From the NCBI RefSeq assembly GCF_000321225.1, contig NW_004450480.1, positions 2,428,176 through 2,492,175 of the forward strand: a stretch of DNA of 64,000 bases. Reading direction: 5' to 3'. Source of the stretch: Odobenus rosmarus divergens. Its lineage: Eukaryota > Chordata > Mammalia > Carnivora > Odobenidae. The notes beneath the pieces were generated by a model, which ran no database searches, was not told where the DNA came from, and worked only from the letters and a program-made list of their open reading frames with translations. Both the position numbers and the translations under genes were made by a program. Numbering within the stretch: the stretch's first letter is position 1; each line of letters starts with the position of its first letter. Positions 1-12,104 of the stretch are shown piece after piece.

Positions 1-111
1 TTTATCAATCAACCTAGAAGTACTCTCCATCAAGTAAAGGGATAAAGAGGCATTCAGAGAAAATGATCTCCTTCCTGGCCTTCCAACTCCATTTCTTTAG
101 TAACAATTAAA

Positions 112-142
<31 letters not shown>
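112..142. repeat. (AAC)n microsatellite
   Basis: About ten near-perfect AAC units follow a short A-run. Likely a decayed poly-A-derived microsatellite, but no adjoining SINE body is visible. Confidence 0.9.
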
Positions 143-183
143 CCTTTATCTTGAACTTTACTTTCAGGCACACCTTGCACATA

Positions 184-898
184 AAGTAGCTCCCCTCATT
201 CATGGGGGAATATGTTCTGAGACCCCCCCCCCAGTTGATGCCTGAATTTGCAGGTAGTACTGAACCCTACATACACTATGTTTTCTTTTTTTATATATGT
301 TTTTTAAATTTTTTTTTCAAGATATTTATTTATTTATTTATTTATTTATTTGAGAGAGAACGAGAAAGTGAGAGAGAGAATGAGCAGGGAGAGTGGCAGA
401 GGGAGAGGGAGAAGTAGGCTCCCCACTGAGCAGGGAGCCCGATGCGAGGCTCGATCCCAGGACCCTGGGAATATGACCTGAGCTGAAGGCAGACGCTTAA
501 CTGACTGAGTCTCCCAGGTGCCCCACTATGTTCTTTTCTATACATACATACATACCTACCTATGGTAAAATTTAACTCCTAAATTAGGCACAGCAAGAGA
601 TTAACAATAATGATAAACTAGAATAATTACTATAATCTAGTGTAATTAATACAAGTTATGTGAATGTGATCTCTCTTCCTCTCTCACAATATCTTATTAT
701 ACCGTACTCACCCTTCTTCTTGTGATGACTTGAGATGATAAAATGTCTACGTAATGAGCTTAAGTGATGTGAATTACATAGGCGTTGTGACACAGCCTTC
801 TGACAATACCTTGGAAGGAGGATCATCTGCTTCCCAACCCTGGTAGACCACGGGTAACTGAATCCACAAAGCAAAACCGTGGCTACGGGGGACTACTG
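184..898. mobile_element. Tigger-type (TcMar) non-autonomous DNA transposon, split by a SINE
   Basis: The left end reads 'agtagctcccctcattcatg' and the right end 'ggctacgggggactactg', an imperfect terminal inverted repeat. A TA lies just outside the left end, as expected for TcMar target sites. The interior carries stretches I recognise from a common Tigger-related mammalian family ('aaattaggcacagcaagaga', 'gatgataaaatgtctacgta'). No transposase frame is present, so it is a non-autonomous derivative. A CAN SINE interrupts it at about 290-523. The exact subfamily is not assigned. Confidence 0.75.
290..523 (-). mobile_element. CAN SINE (tRNA-derived, carnivore), minus strand
   Basis: Read on the minus strand it begins with the tRNA-like head (GGGGCACCTGGGAGACTCAG), passes through a CT-rich middle and ends in a T/A-rich TTTA tail. 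Flanking duplications 'cactatgttttctttt' (274) and 'cactatgttctttt' (524) mark the insertion, which lies within the Tigger element and therefore post-dates it. Short open frames over this stretch are translations of the SINE. Confidence 0.93.
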
Positions 899-3010
899 TC
901 ATAGGAACTTAATACATAATTGCTGAATTTTTAGCTAAATGATTAAATGACAGGAAAGTCCAAGTCCAACCTCTCAATCAAATGAGATCAAGAGCTTGTG
1001 CGGGCCACCACCTTGATGTTCCTACTTTGAAAATACTCTATGTCCTGTACTTCCTTTGGAAGGACTAATCATTTTGGATTTCTGAAACTGAGAAACTAAC
1101 CTAAGCCATTAATTCATTTTAAGTCATAATGGAAGTAGGACTGTCCCAATCACTGAAAATTTAAAGATAATCAATCAGTGAAAAACTCTACCCAAATCCA
1201 TGGTCAACAGTTAATATTCAATTCAGCTGGAATGGAAAAAGGTAGAGAGCAGGATGTTTAATTTTCCCTGTAATGCATGGCTCACAACAGAGTTAGAGGA
1301 ATAGGGTGCTAATAAAATAATGTTCCTAATAAAAACATGATTTCCCTTCTCCACCAGGCTTTCATCCTAAAGACATGAGATTTTACATTTCCAAAGAGAA
1401 AGAATTCCCGAATTCCAACCCCAAGGCAGCAAGGTTGTTCAGAGGCAATGTGCGTGTCTCACGCTAACAGCCTGTCTTCATCAAACTTCCATGGTCTTCG
1501 TTAAGTCATCAGTAAGCGCAGATAAAAACACCCACCCCCTTAAAAGTTACAAATGTCTATATTTTCAGAATTTCGGTTACTGTTGTTGGTCTTGTTTTCC
1601 TTCCTTCCCAGTGGACAAGAGTTTAAGCGCTGTAATCATAGCAACTGTGTGCAAACTCTGGAAGTCAGAAGGAAGCTGCTCTAGGAAACAGAAGTACAAA
1701 GGAGAACGCATACCCACTCCCTGGCATATTAATCCAGACGAGCTCAAATAATTAAACAGAGTCCAAAAAGGAGCTTTGCCAAACCTGTGCTAGGCTGTTT
1801 GCTTTGCTACAAGGAAGCCTCTGCAGCTCAGGGTATGACGGGGCCAGGTGTTCTAGGGAGCTTAATTAAAATGCATCTTACAGAACACAACAGAGTTGAA
1901 GTTTGAGAATTAACAAGGCCTGCCAAACTGGAATCATCTGAACATTCAAACAGCTGAATTGTCACAAATAGCCTGGTGGAATAAAGCGACCAACGAGCAG
2001 GTCAGAATTTTTTTTTTCCATTTCCATATATTATATAGTTTCATATACATGGGGCCAGGTTCCTAATATCAATTAGTGGCTGGCGTGCAGGGTGACACAC
2101 TTCACGTACCTCCTGCTTTTGCCTCCAGCCCCTCACCGCTCTAGTGGCCAAAGCGAACAATATGTTCAGAGCATCATGGCAGCTCAGTGAATGCAGGCCG
2201 TCAGAAGTCAGTGCAGGCATGTTTCCATTGTGTGAAAGGGACAATTATTTAATTTTGTCCTTCAAAAACTTCGGTATGCATATATGTATCCGCCCCCCCA
2301 CCACAAAGTTGCTCTTACAGATAGATTAACCGGCTTTCTCTCGATATAAAAGACCACAATTTGTTGAAGGTCATGACCCCAGCTTCCACCCTCACCCCAG
2401 TCTGTATTTTATCCTTGTCATTTACAGCAAATGCTAGCAGGCCCTGCCTAGTATTGAAACACAACACAAATTCAGAAACAGCAACAAACAATAATTAAAA
2501 ACAAAACAAAAACAAAGATGATGTAAGCTGTTTTCTCTGCCCTTTGCAAAACATGACAAAGGACAGGCTAATGTTTGGTCTTATCTAATGTGACTCCCAG
2601 TGACCAAGGGACAAGAGTCACACACATCAAGCTGAACAAAGAGACACAATGTCTCCTTTACTTAACTAGAAAGGATAAAATGCATAAAACTCATTTTAAA
2701 ACGAGACAGGTGAGCATAACAGGTAAGAATTAAAATACTAGCTTGTAAAAACATATCACGTATATTAACTGTATGGTTTCTTCCCAGTTAGGATGTCTCC
2801 GTTTATGTCACAGAGAATTTATTCACAATACATTAAACTCAAAGTTAATCTTCCCTTTTCAAACTTGAGCGAGTACACCCATCACACAGGATCATACGGA
2901 GCCCACACAACAACACACAATGCACACACACAATAATATAAAATCCAAGGATTATACCTTTTGAAGGTGACTGCCTTGTTCATAGCACTAGACTTTTTCT
3001 CCCACACCTT
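899..3010. other. Unique AT-rich sequence, no gene seen
   Basis: No repeat family, RNA gene or credible coding frame was recognised. Frames up to 86 codons exist (for example 1491-1751) but show no domain, no conserved-looking composition and no splice context. An A/C-rich stretch of AAAAC and AAC units lies near 2470-2515. Confidence 0.6.
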
Positions 3011-3019
3011 CTAAGTCCT

Positions 3020-3929
3020 TGTTTGCTCCACAAAGAGTTTTCTAGCCATCTGATGTTCTATTACTAAGCTAGTGGCCTTTCAGGAGAGCTCTCTCCCTTC
3101 TGAAAAAAGCAAACAACTGCATAGATATCATTACACTAAGGAAATCTCTTAGAAAAACCAAACAACTTGCTAATCTCTCCAGCCCCTTCATCCAAGCAAA
3201 AGATAAGAAAAGCAAACCTAAGTCTGTTTCAACCACATTCCAGGGACAAGTTCCCCTTTTTCTTTCTTTATCAAAATTCTAGTATTTAAGTTTTTTTTTT
3301 TTTTTTTAATGTGTGTGTGTTTTTTAAACAGACCTTGCAGGATAAACTGCTGCTCACACCCCGCAAACAAAGCAATATTTGTTTAATAACGATTGCTGCC
3401 ATGGGTACAGTAAACAAGGGGCCCAGCATTTGTGTTTATGAACAAACACATCATCTTACAAGAGCAATTTAACATTAACCAGGTGGAATAATCAACAGAT
3501 TTCATAGGTGACACCAGGGGCAGGACTAGTGTAAACAGGGCTAGGGAGGAGAAAGGGGCCACTCTTCGGGAATCAAGGTCGAGGTAAATGCATTACAGAG
3601 TAAACAGCTGCAAAGAAGGCAAGATAAACAAACAGTCATTCTTCTGACATTTAGAGAGGCAGAAAGGTTGTATGTTACAGAGATCAGCTGCTGACCACCA
3701 AGAAATCAAACCAGTTGGAGACCAGGCCTGCTTGTTTGCACAATGCCATGTTTGCTTATAAACAACAATTTGCTGTTACCAACCTCGCATTACTCATCAT
3801 CATATAAGCCAGAGCGAATCAAGAGAAATCCGGTTAACTGTTTACTGGCGATGTTACTCGGAAATTAAAAAAAAAAAAAAAGATGGCCCCCTTTAAGAAA
3901 AAAGAGGTCACCCCCAGATGAAGCAAACA
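3020..3929. promoter_or_regulatory. Dense forkhead (FOX) motif cluster, candidate enhancer
   Basis: Fifteen matches to the forkhead core RYAAACA occur on either strand, starting at 3020, 3109, 3363, 3410, 3433, 3442, 3531, 3600, 3624, 3628, 3733, 3749, 3758, 3839 and 3923. Base composition alone predicts roughly one in this length. The match at 3600 runs into an E-box (GTAAACAGCTG). The segment is not recognisably part of an interspersed repeat. Forkhead binding is inferred from motif only; the tissue and target gene are unknown. Confidence 0.45.
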
Positions 3930-5168
3930 GAGCTCAGTCAACGCCTTTTTACTTCCTGCCTTGTAGATAAAAATAAAGCATCCACATGGTTTAAACTACT
4001 AACGATTGGATTTGGTCACAGCTTTAAAAGACTGGAATGTTTTCATGCTTGAGTAACTATACATTCATTTCCTGGGCTCTTCTTCTTTTATCAATGAAAC
4101 ATATGGGTCAAACACCAATTCGGATCTTGAATGTTTGATCTAGAAGGAGAGCCCTAGTGTTCCTTCTTGCCCAGTTTCTTGTTCCAAGATACCTTTAAGC
4201 ACACGGGGTCCACACACAAATAGATGTGTTTCTCAAGGATGCTGCAAAAATCAAACTATATCTGGGTATGATTTTGCCCTTAAAAAAACAAGATATAAAT
4301 AAATTAATCAGCTGATGCTACACAGAGCCACTCAGGAGTTCAGTGTGTCGGCTTATCAAAGAAATCTGAGGTCTTCGAAGAGTGAATAAGTTCAATGTCT
4401 CCACTAACAGAAGTGTTATAAAGAAATGTTTCATCTTCAAAAATTCGCTTCACGTGTGTTAAAGAGCTTGCTGTATATTATAAGAAAGCTATCATGCTTC
4501 ATCGGAGATACTATATTTAGGTGTACAATTGGCAATTAAAGCATTATTTTTAATCTAACAGACTGTTTAACATTACTAAACTATTTAATTGTGATACGTG
4601 TGAATGACATCTCTCCATTACTTAATATTTAATAAGCAAAACACAGGGAAAACCAGTTTGGTAGTTTATATCTTACATTTATTATCAGTTAATTAATTTT
4701 TAAAAATTCTGTATTATGTTACTCCAAAGTACAGTAAAACACTGCTGGATTCCAAAGCAAAATTTGAAAATGAGAAAATGAAATTAAAAAAAAAACAAAA
4801 CAAAAAACAACCACACAACTAAAGACACATCTCAGAGGATTGTGGCAATGACATTAGTAACCTTCGGATTACTGGAATTTCCATCTCTGTCTAACAAATG
4901 TAACAAAATTTTAGTGGTCCCCTCACGCACCCCTGATGCCCACCCCCAATTCCGCTATAAACTTAACCTTCTCTAGTTGCTCTTGTTCCTGTCTCCTCCT
5001 TCTATAATCTAATCTTTGTTCTGCAACCCCAACATCACAACGTCACAAGAGCATTTTCTTTTGTGTTTTCATTTTGTTGTGCTGTGGTTTGTTCCCCAGG
5101 TCCCTCTCTACTGACAGTCTCCTTTCCCCAAACCAACGTGGCCCCTAAAACCTCAACAAAGACTGGAG
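3930..5168. other. Unique AT-rich sequence
   Basis: Repeat-poor, very AT-rich between 4280 and 4800, with homeodomain-like ATTA words and A-runs. Nothing coding was recognised. It could be a flank of the forkhead cluster. Confidence 0.5.
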
Positions 5169-5185
5169 AAGAAATGCCCAGTGAG

Positions 5186-5407
5186 GGTGCCTGGGTGGAT
5201 CAGTTGGTTAAGCGACTGCCTTCGGCTCAGGTCATGATCCTGGAGTCCCAGGATCGAGTCCCGCATCGGGCTCCCTGCTCAGCAGGGAGTCTGCTTCTCC
5301 CTCTGACCCTCTTGCCTCTCGTGCTCTCTGTCTCTCTTTCTCAAATAAATAAATAAAATCTTAAAAAAAAAAAAAAAACACAAGAATTAAAAAAAAAAAG
5401 AAAAGAA
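5186..5407 (+). mobile_element. Young CAN SINE with perfect 17-bp target duplication
   Basis: The tRNA-like head (GGGTGCCTGGGTGGATCAG) is followed by the CT-rich region, AAATAAATAAATAAAATCTT and a long poly-A tail. The 17-bp sequence 'aagaaatgcccagtgag' is repeated exactly at 5169-5185 and 5408-5424. Identical flanks and a long A-tail indicate a fairly recent insertion. The overlapping 97-codon frame (5063-5356) reads through the SINE and is not a gene. Confidence 0.96.
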
Positions 5408-5424
5408 AAGAAATGCCCAGTGAG

Positions 5425-8400
5425 CGCCCCATGCCCTACCAGGAGAGACTTTCTCAGGCTCATGGACCTGTTACCACCTGAGATTCTCAGAGCAGGGACA
5501 AGAGGAAGGGACCCTGGGACCTCTACCTTTTCTGCCCTAGGAAGCCCTCAAGGCCTCGAGCTGTTCCACTACCCAAGAGAAGGAAACCCAGCCTTGTTCC
5601 CCTCTGAATGATGCTGTGGATCGGGCTGCAGGGACAGCTAACATTGAGACTCTTCCTCAAATGCTCTGGGAACTGAACGTTCTCAAATTCCACACATATG
5701 CATGTGGCTGAGACGAACAGGAGACAAAGAAAAGTGAAGTGTCTCATCTGATGCTCCAGTGGAACTCCAGAGAGAAAGAAATGAAGGAGTAAACAAGCAG
5801 AATCTGTGACCCGCCGTCCTTACTCCCCACCTTCCTTACCCACTATCCGCCCTTCCTGTCTTTTCCAGGAGTTCTCCTGACTTTCATTTTTCTTTTCCTA
5901 AAGCGTGAATGAGCTAGACTATCAGTGAAGGATTATAGAGTTTACAATTCTAAAAGGTAATCCAAAGAGTTGAAACCATTTCCCTCGATAAAGGCCAATC
6001 ATAACTGAGCCCTGGAGTTTTCAAACTCAAGCTAAACCTAGGCACATGATCGTTACCCCACTGATGACGTGTCTGTATTCAAAAATGGTTCTACTGATTC
6101 CTTACCAAGAACAGGATAAATAATGTGCCTTTTCCCTCTGCCTCAGCTGAGGTGGTAAATATCCTAATCCACCTTCAGTTTTATATGCATGTGCCCAGAT
6201 TACTTATTTTGTTCCCCAAAGACCCCACGTTATAAGCCTTATTTGCAAAATAGAAAAATAATTGTAAGTGAAAGAATCCATTTATAAGAAATCTTTTAAA
6301 TAACCTGTTTGATCAACTCTTTCAAAAACAGAAAACAGTCCCAAGGAAGCTCTGGGTGGACCCAAGAGTGGGTAGGACTGACTTGTTCTTGCCACGTATC
6401 TTCTCTGGGATGAAAATCTTACAAATTCTGAGATTCTCAGAGTGATCATGGCACCTGAGTGGACCAGCTTCCGAGGCTTGAGCATTCATTTCGACTTTCA
6501 TGTTCAGGATTTCTGCCATCTTTCTCTATACCTCCACCAATTCTATTTTTAAAATGTATTCACTTTTGACAAACATATAAATCTATTGCAAAGGAAACTT
6601 TGTATCATTTCGTCAAATGGAAAGCCAGTGTGTATCCCTTTATAGAAGAGAAAGACTTTATAATAAATGTAATACAACCCAACCAATGTTATTAAATTCT
6701 AGCTAGATCCTGCTGTCCACAAAGGCTCTGAGCGGGAGCCATGTTCTTTCTTTGTTAAATAATGAGCTTACAACTGGAAGAGAGAGATTAAAGACATACT
6801 AGTACCAAATGGAAACTTTCTCCTTGGCTTTATCGGAAGGATTAAAACAGACTGAAAATGGAATTGCTTCAACATCAAATCGCAATAATGAGAAGTGGTG
6901 AATGATTTATGAACCACCTAAAAAATCCTCTTCCAACACACCACAAGCTTCCGTACTGGGGAACTGGGCAAGAGGAGACTTTAAGAGACCCCTGTGAGGA
7001 CCAGGTTATATCCCTGACTCCAGAGCATGGTATTCCTAATGATGAGAGCCTACTGTGTACACACATGCTGGTAGACAAATAAATACTCAACAGACCAGAC
7101 TATTCTTGGCCCCCAAAACAAGAGGGCTCCGGCGCCATGGGTATTAAGCTTGTAGAAGACAGAATAAAAATCAGACTGGCAGCTCCAACATCAGCCTCCC
7201 TCACAGGCCTGCCTTTTCTCACACCATCAAGGAACAGATCCGTGGCCACTTACATACAGCTGCCTTTCTACAACGTAAGTTCAGAGTTTACTCAGTACCA
7301 AGTAACTACTATAGAATAAAAACTATAAGCATATCATTCAAATGCTTTATTGGTCAAAAAGATGGATGCTTTTATTAGTCCAACCTTTTTTGTAATGGTG
7401 TGCCACCGATGACCCAGCATTAGCCTCATTCCCTGCTATTAATCACACTTCTAAGAGCTCATTTTGCCTTAAAATCTTAAGAAATTGCTATAATTTAAAG
7501 ACATGGTGTCTACACAATGGGAAATGCCTCATAATTGTATCATTTCACAAAATACAGTATTTTTTATGGGAACAATGACCATGATGCTAAGGTATTGCAA
7601 AATGGGAATAATTTAAATATATAAAAGAAAAGTGAGATGTAAGCTGTCTTTTGTATTTGTGGCTTCCCACATCTGTACCCTTTAATCATTACATTTGGGA
7701 GGCTGATTAATCCAAAGGCATAGGCCATATATATCACTTACAGAATTAAAATCAAAATAACATTCCCAAACAAATGAAAAATATCAACAAAAGGGAGAAA
7801 ACCTAATGTACAAAGATAGAAAAGATGTGAAAATGAATCGTGTGCTTTAAGGAAATTCCATCAGTAGTATATTCCTTATTCATCATCTGTAATTCCTGGG
7901 CCTTGTCTGTCCATGCAAAGAGAACTAAAGCAAGCTCTTCAAATAAGTGACTTCAGGACAAACTACAGGTATCTGCCAATTTACTTTCAGCATTATTTCA
8001 ATAATATAATGATGCCCTTGGCTTGTAAGTCCTCATCTCATTAAACCACCCTTCATGAACATTTAGCATGGCCGAATACTACAAAGGAAAGTGTATTTGA
8101 AAGAGTTTTTCAAAATACAGAGCTAAAATAAATCTTTTTTAAAAGTGCCCCTTTAATTTTTACTACTACACAATTAGAACACAACATATACAAATCTTCA
8201 AATCTTGCATATGCATACACACAAAAATGGTGACATTACGTTACATGATGAACGAAGGGTAGGCTCCAATCAGGCACCAAGATTAAGAATAGATTTGGTG
8301 TGAATGGCTGCGAAGAAGAGACAGTCAGCCTTACAGGAAGAATGCTGGTATCATCCTACAGTTAGCAAGGGTCAGCTCAGAAACTCAAACAGCCAGAGAC

Positions 8401-9200
8401 TGGTGACCAAGTATAGGTGGGGCTGTGTATCAGACTGCTCAGTGATAAGTAATCACAACTCTGACTGACAGACCCCTTCTACGAGAGATATGCTCCCCCA
8501 CGTGGTATCGGATGGTCACGATAAGCACCTAGTCCTTGGACCCCCTACTCTGAGTAGTGAAAAGGCCAGCTTCTGTACCTGTTTCTCAAGAGCTAGAAGG
8601 AAGTGCTGACTCAGAGAGGATATTTAGGAAGAAATTGTCATAGACATGCCAATAAGAAGGGTAGAGCCTGAGGTGCCCAGAAGAGGTAGAGTGGGCACCA
8701 AAAGCAGGTTGTCAATGGCAACCTCCCTTCCCACACTGGGTGTGGGGGCCACTGGATGGCTACAAGAGTTGACAGCGGGACCATGAGATGTCTGGTGAAC
8801 TTAGATTCTCCAAAGGACTCATTCATCAACTAAACACCCAAAGAAACTTTCAAAAGGTGCTGCTACGCCTTGGCATCTCTGTGGTCAATGTGAGCAGTGG
8901 GTGAACTGGACATCTTTAGAGCAGGAACAAGGCCTGGTACAAAGGTATGAGCTTCATAATGGAGGCAACAGGGCCCGTTAGCATCATCAATACCTGAATT
9001 TAGATTCTCACAGCCCATGGATAACCAACTGATGGATGGATGGGGCCAGTATATTTATTCAAGAGCACTTTCCTTAGGAGACCAGTACAGGTGCCAAGTA
9101 CTCTGTCTCATGGCAAGGCTTTCCAGAGAGAACCACATATGCTTCCAACAGATACGAAGTTATCACCTTTTACACTGCAACTGAGGGCCAGACTGACCTC
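5425..9200. other. Unique sequence, no gene seen
   Basis: Mostly 38-42% GC by eye, without a recognised repeat family. Short frames (for example 5523-5747 minus, 6282-6519 minus, 9040-9297 plus) have no recognisable domain. The 7320-8240 stretch is AT-rich and repeat-poor. Confidence 0.5.
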
Positions 9201-9204
9201 AGTC

Positions 9205-9363
9205 ACACAAAGCATGGTTCTATGGTGGGGGGAGGGGGCGCTGTCACCAGAGAGCTGTTACAAATGCAAATTCTCAGACCCATCTCAGACCTCCTAAGTG
9301 ACAATCTGCATTTTGATCACACACCCCCACGTGATTCACAAGCACAGTAAAGCTTGAGAATTC
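9205..9363 (+). mobile_element. hAT MER5A-like DNA element
   Basis: Contains the family stretches 'acaaatgcaaattctcag' and 'acaatctgcattttgatcac', and ends 'agtaaagcttgagaattc', matching my memory of the common eutherian MER5A MITE (usual length about 190 bp). It is diverged. The 85-codon frame overlapping it is incidental. Confidence 0.7.
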
Positions 9364-9519
9364 AAGTGTGGTGGGGAAGGAGCAGCCACCAGACTGGACA
9401 TACTTGAACGTGATTTCCCACTCTGCCAACCTGAAGGTTTCAACAAGCCACCCAACCACTCTATCTTTCCATTTCCCCTTCCCTAAAACCATACCATTCT
9501 GCAATTGGGTTCACTCATC

Positions 9520-9735
9520 CTTCTGAGCAATATTTATTTTGTACCTAACATGTGTTAGACCCTGTAGTAAGTGTTGGGGCAACAATGGGAAACGAAAACT
9601 GATAAAGATCCATCAACATGGAGGTGACCGTCTTATGGGAAGACACACATTAATCAATTAGTCATATAAATAAGTGGAGATTAGAACTGTGGTAAGTGCT
9701 ACTATGAAAAATGCACAGTGCTCTGAGAGCACGCA
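9520..9735 (-). mobile_element. L2 LINE 3'-end fragment, minus strand
   Basis: The reverse-complement L2 tail reads 'tttattttgtacctaacatg...agaccctgtagtaagtgttgggg', then a segment with 'gtggtaagtgctactatgaa'. A MIR fragment abuts it on the right. No intact reverse transcriptase is present. Confidence 0.7.
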
Positions 9736-9800
9736 AAGTTAATATATGTAAAGTGCCTTGTATGTAGTAGGTGTTCAATAAATCACAGTGATTATGAGTA
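9736..9800 (+). mobile_element. MIR SINE 3' fragment
   Basis: Carries the MIR tail words 'tgtaaagtgccttgtatgta' and 'aggtgttcaataaat'. Only the last third of the element remains. Confidence 0.65.
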
Positions 9801-10985
9801 GCCCATAAAACCCAGACCTTTGGGAAGCCACTAAAACACTCCCAAGTGCAGAATACTCTTCTCCCCATCATAAAATGAGCCTGAAGTAGGACTGTGTTCT
9901 CAGTCCTACTTAAATTATTTTTTAACATGTCTTCCTGCTTTTTCCTGGCTATATGAGGAATACGACACCCCTAACGTCAACATTTCTTCTAATGCCAGCT
10001 TAGAGAATGACATTAACTTTCCAGGTTATTGTTAAGAATTAGCTCTTGTTTACCAAGTTGTAGTTAAAAAGCAAAATGCAGAGCAGGGCAGAGGGTAATA
10101 TTGCAAACCAGCCTTGTTCTAAGCAATCTACTGATTATCATTTGAAAGCCTGGATACCTAAAGACAAATCTTTAATTGGCTTTTCAGCAGCATTTCTTTG
10201 TAAAGGCAGTTTGCTGAAGTCCAGAAAGTCCATGCTAATAATTGCCGGTAGGATTAGCAACCCGTACCTTATACTGTGGACACCAGTGGTTAATTATTAG
10301 TGCACTTAGCGCATGTCTATAGTGGGAAAACTGGACTGAACAGGAATCAAAGAATGTCCATAACCAAACCTACACCACTGAGGATGCGCGCCCCAGGAGT
10401 AGAATGACTGGAGTCTACCACATTAAATAGGAAGCTTTCGTAACATTACAGCTGGGTGTGGTCAAGTGTTCCTTAAAACGGCCCTCCAACGTCTACCAGG
10501 TCTTTCCTTTGCTCATTTCCCATGAATTCACGAACTTTAAATAAAAATTTGAAATACGATGTAATAGCTCTCCATGTTTCTACAAGTTATGGGGGTCTTT
10601 TTTAAAAAGCTGGCTTCCTTCCAACAGGTGGATATTTGTGATGGGAGAATTCTGACTTCATTTGCATCAGAATGCCCCTGGTCAAAGAACAGAAAACAAC
10701 AACTGATTTGAAAAAGACAGAGAAGTATGTGCATGTGAAATGCGGTTCCTATTAAGACTTTAAGGTCTTAACATACAGTAGCCAAGTGATACAACCATAG
10801 GCTCACACATCGGAGCATTCCTTTTAATTTTTGTAACTGCATGCATTGTTAGATGGAATAAAACAGAGCCTCTGGCAGCTTGCTTACTGGTCAAAAATGG
10901 GTGGTTTCCATTTATTACTGCCTGGAATAAGATATATCTTTAGGCAAACCATAAAAGACACTTTACTACAGGGAACAAACTAAGA
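9801..10985. other. Unique sequence, no gene seen
   Basis: No repeat or coding signature was recognised. Frames of 65-88 codons are of chance length. Confidence 0.5.
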
Positions 10986-10989
10986 GTTC

Positions 10990-11172
10990 CTGGAGGGGTG
11001 GTGGGTGGGGGGATGGGGTAACTGGGTGATGGGCACTAAGGAGGGCACTCGATGCAATGAGCACTAGGTGTTACATGCTACTGATGAATCACTGAATTCT
11101 ACCCCTGAAATTAATAATACACTATTAACTGAATTGAATTTAAACAAAAAATAAATAAATTTTTTAAAAAAG
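10990..11172 (+). mobile_element. Carnivore L1 LINE 3' UTR fragment
   Basis: Contains the characteristic carnivore L1 tail: a G-rich tract, 'aactgggtgatgggcactaa', 'gagcactaggtgttacatgc', 'tgatgaatcactgaattcta' and an AAATAAATAAAT tail. It is 5'-truncated with no open reading frame of the LINE left. The overlapping 60-codon minus frame is incidental. Confidence 0.88.
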
Positions 11173-11239
11173 GATCTATCTTTGGGATAATTTCCCTTGG
11201 ATCCAACTACTAAAAATGCAAAGTAGGAGGGAAAAGGAT

Positions 11240-11402
11240 ATCCCATAGAGGACTTTTGGCAAGATCTGGAGACACTTTAGTTGCCACAAGTCGGGGGAAG
11301 AGGTGCTACTGGGAAACCAGAGATGCTTCTAAACATCCTACAATGCACAAGACAGCTCCCACAACAGAGTTCATCCAGTCCCCTGTGCCAAAAGCGTCAT
11401 GG
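11240..11402 (+). mobile_element. Old non-autonomous DNA element, copy 1 (truncated)
   Basis: Carries 'atctggagacactttagttg', 'gaggtgctactggg' and 'aaacatcctacaatgcac', in the same order as a fuller copy at 40157-40354 in this window. I recognise it as a common eutherian MITE whose ends resemble hAT elements, but I do not assign the family name. Confidence 0.65.
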
Positions 11403-11554
11403 TTTAGAAAAATGTTCTATGTGAATTTGTACTGTTTTTATTATGGGATCAAAGCAATGAGTCCTATTTCTTGTTCAATAATAAATTTATAATGTGCCTT
11501 AAAATTTTAATGACTCGAGATTTTTTGCTTGCATTTCTACTTCATAAATACTAC

Positions 11555-11880
11555 TGAACTGAGCACCTATTATGGGTCAGGTTAGGCAAAACTTAGGTGA
11601 CGCCCTGACATTTGAATGGAGTACTGTATTTGAAGAGGTTGGGCCTGAGGAGGGCGGCGAGGGGCCTAGGCAGGGTGTGCTCCGAGCAAAGAGGATGGGA
11701 GGGGCCTGCCAAGGGAAGTGGCTAAGCCTAAAAATGCAGAGTGGAGGCAGAACCTTAACCGGGCAGGAAGCGGGTAGGGCTGGGGGAGGCGAGCCTTCTA
11801 GGATACTGCTAGAAGGGCCCAGGACGGAGCTCAAGCAGGGAGACCGAGGGACCAATTACTGAGCTTGAATCCAGCGCTGA
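11555..11880 (-). mobile_element. Probable L2 LINE fragment, minus strand
   Basis: Starts with the reversed L2 tail 'gagcacctattatgggtcag' and continues into a GC-rich stretch with 'tttgaagaggttgggcctga'. The right part is weak. Two overlapping frames (96 codons plus, 92 codons minus) over the GC-rich stretch are antiparallel shadows, not a gene. Confidence 0.5.
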
Positions 11881-12104
11881 CAGAGATGGTAAAAGGTGGG
11901 AATACAAAGCGGGCTGGACCTCACTCCCACTTCCCCCTGCCTCTCGAGCACCAGCTCCATCGCCATCAAAGTCCTCCTCTCCCACTGGTCCCTCTCAACT
12001 CTCCCCTGCCCTCCGTCAGGTGTGCGTGCCCACCTGAACACAATCCTCCTCAACCTCAAGTGTCTGTCAGCTCCCTCCTGCTCTCTTCCTCCTTCTGCTG
12101 CCAG

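Noticed and set aside
5185..5260. tRNA-like segment at the head of a SINE
   Set aside because: The tRNA-derived head continues into SINE body and A-tail with target duplications. It is not a functional tRNA gene. The same applies to all other SINE heads here.
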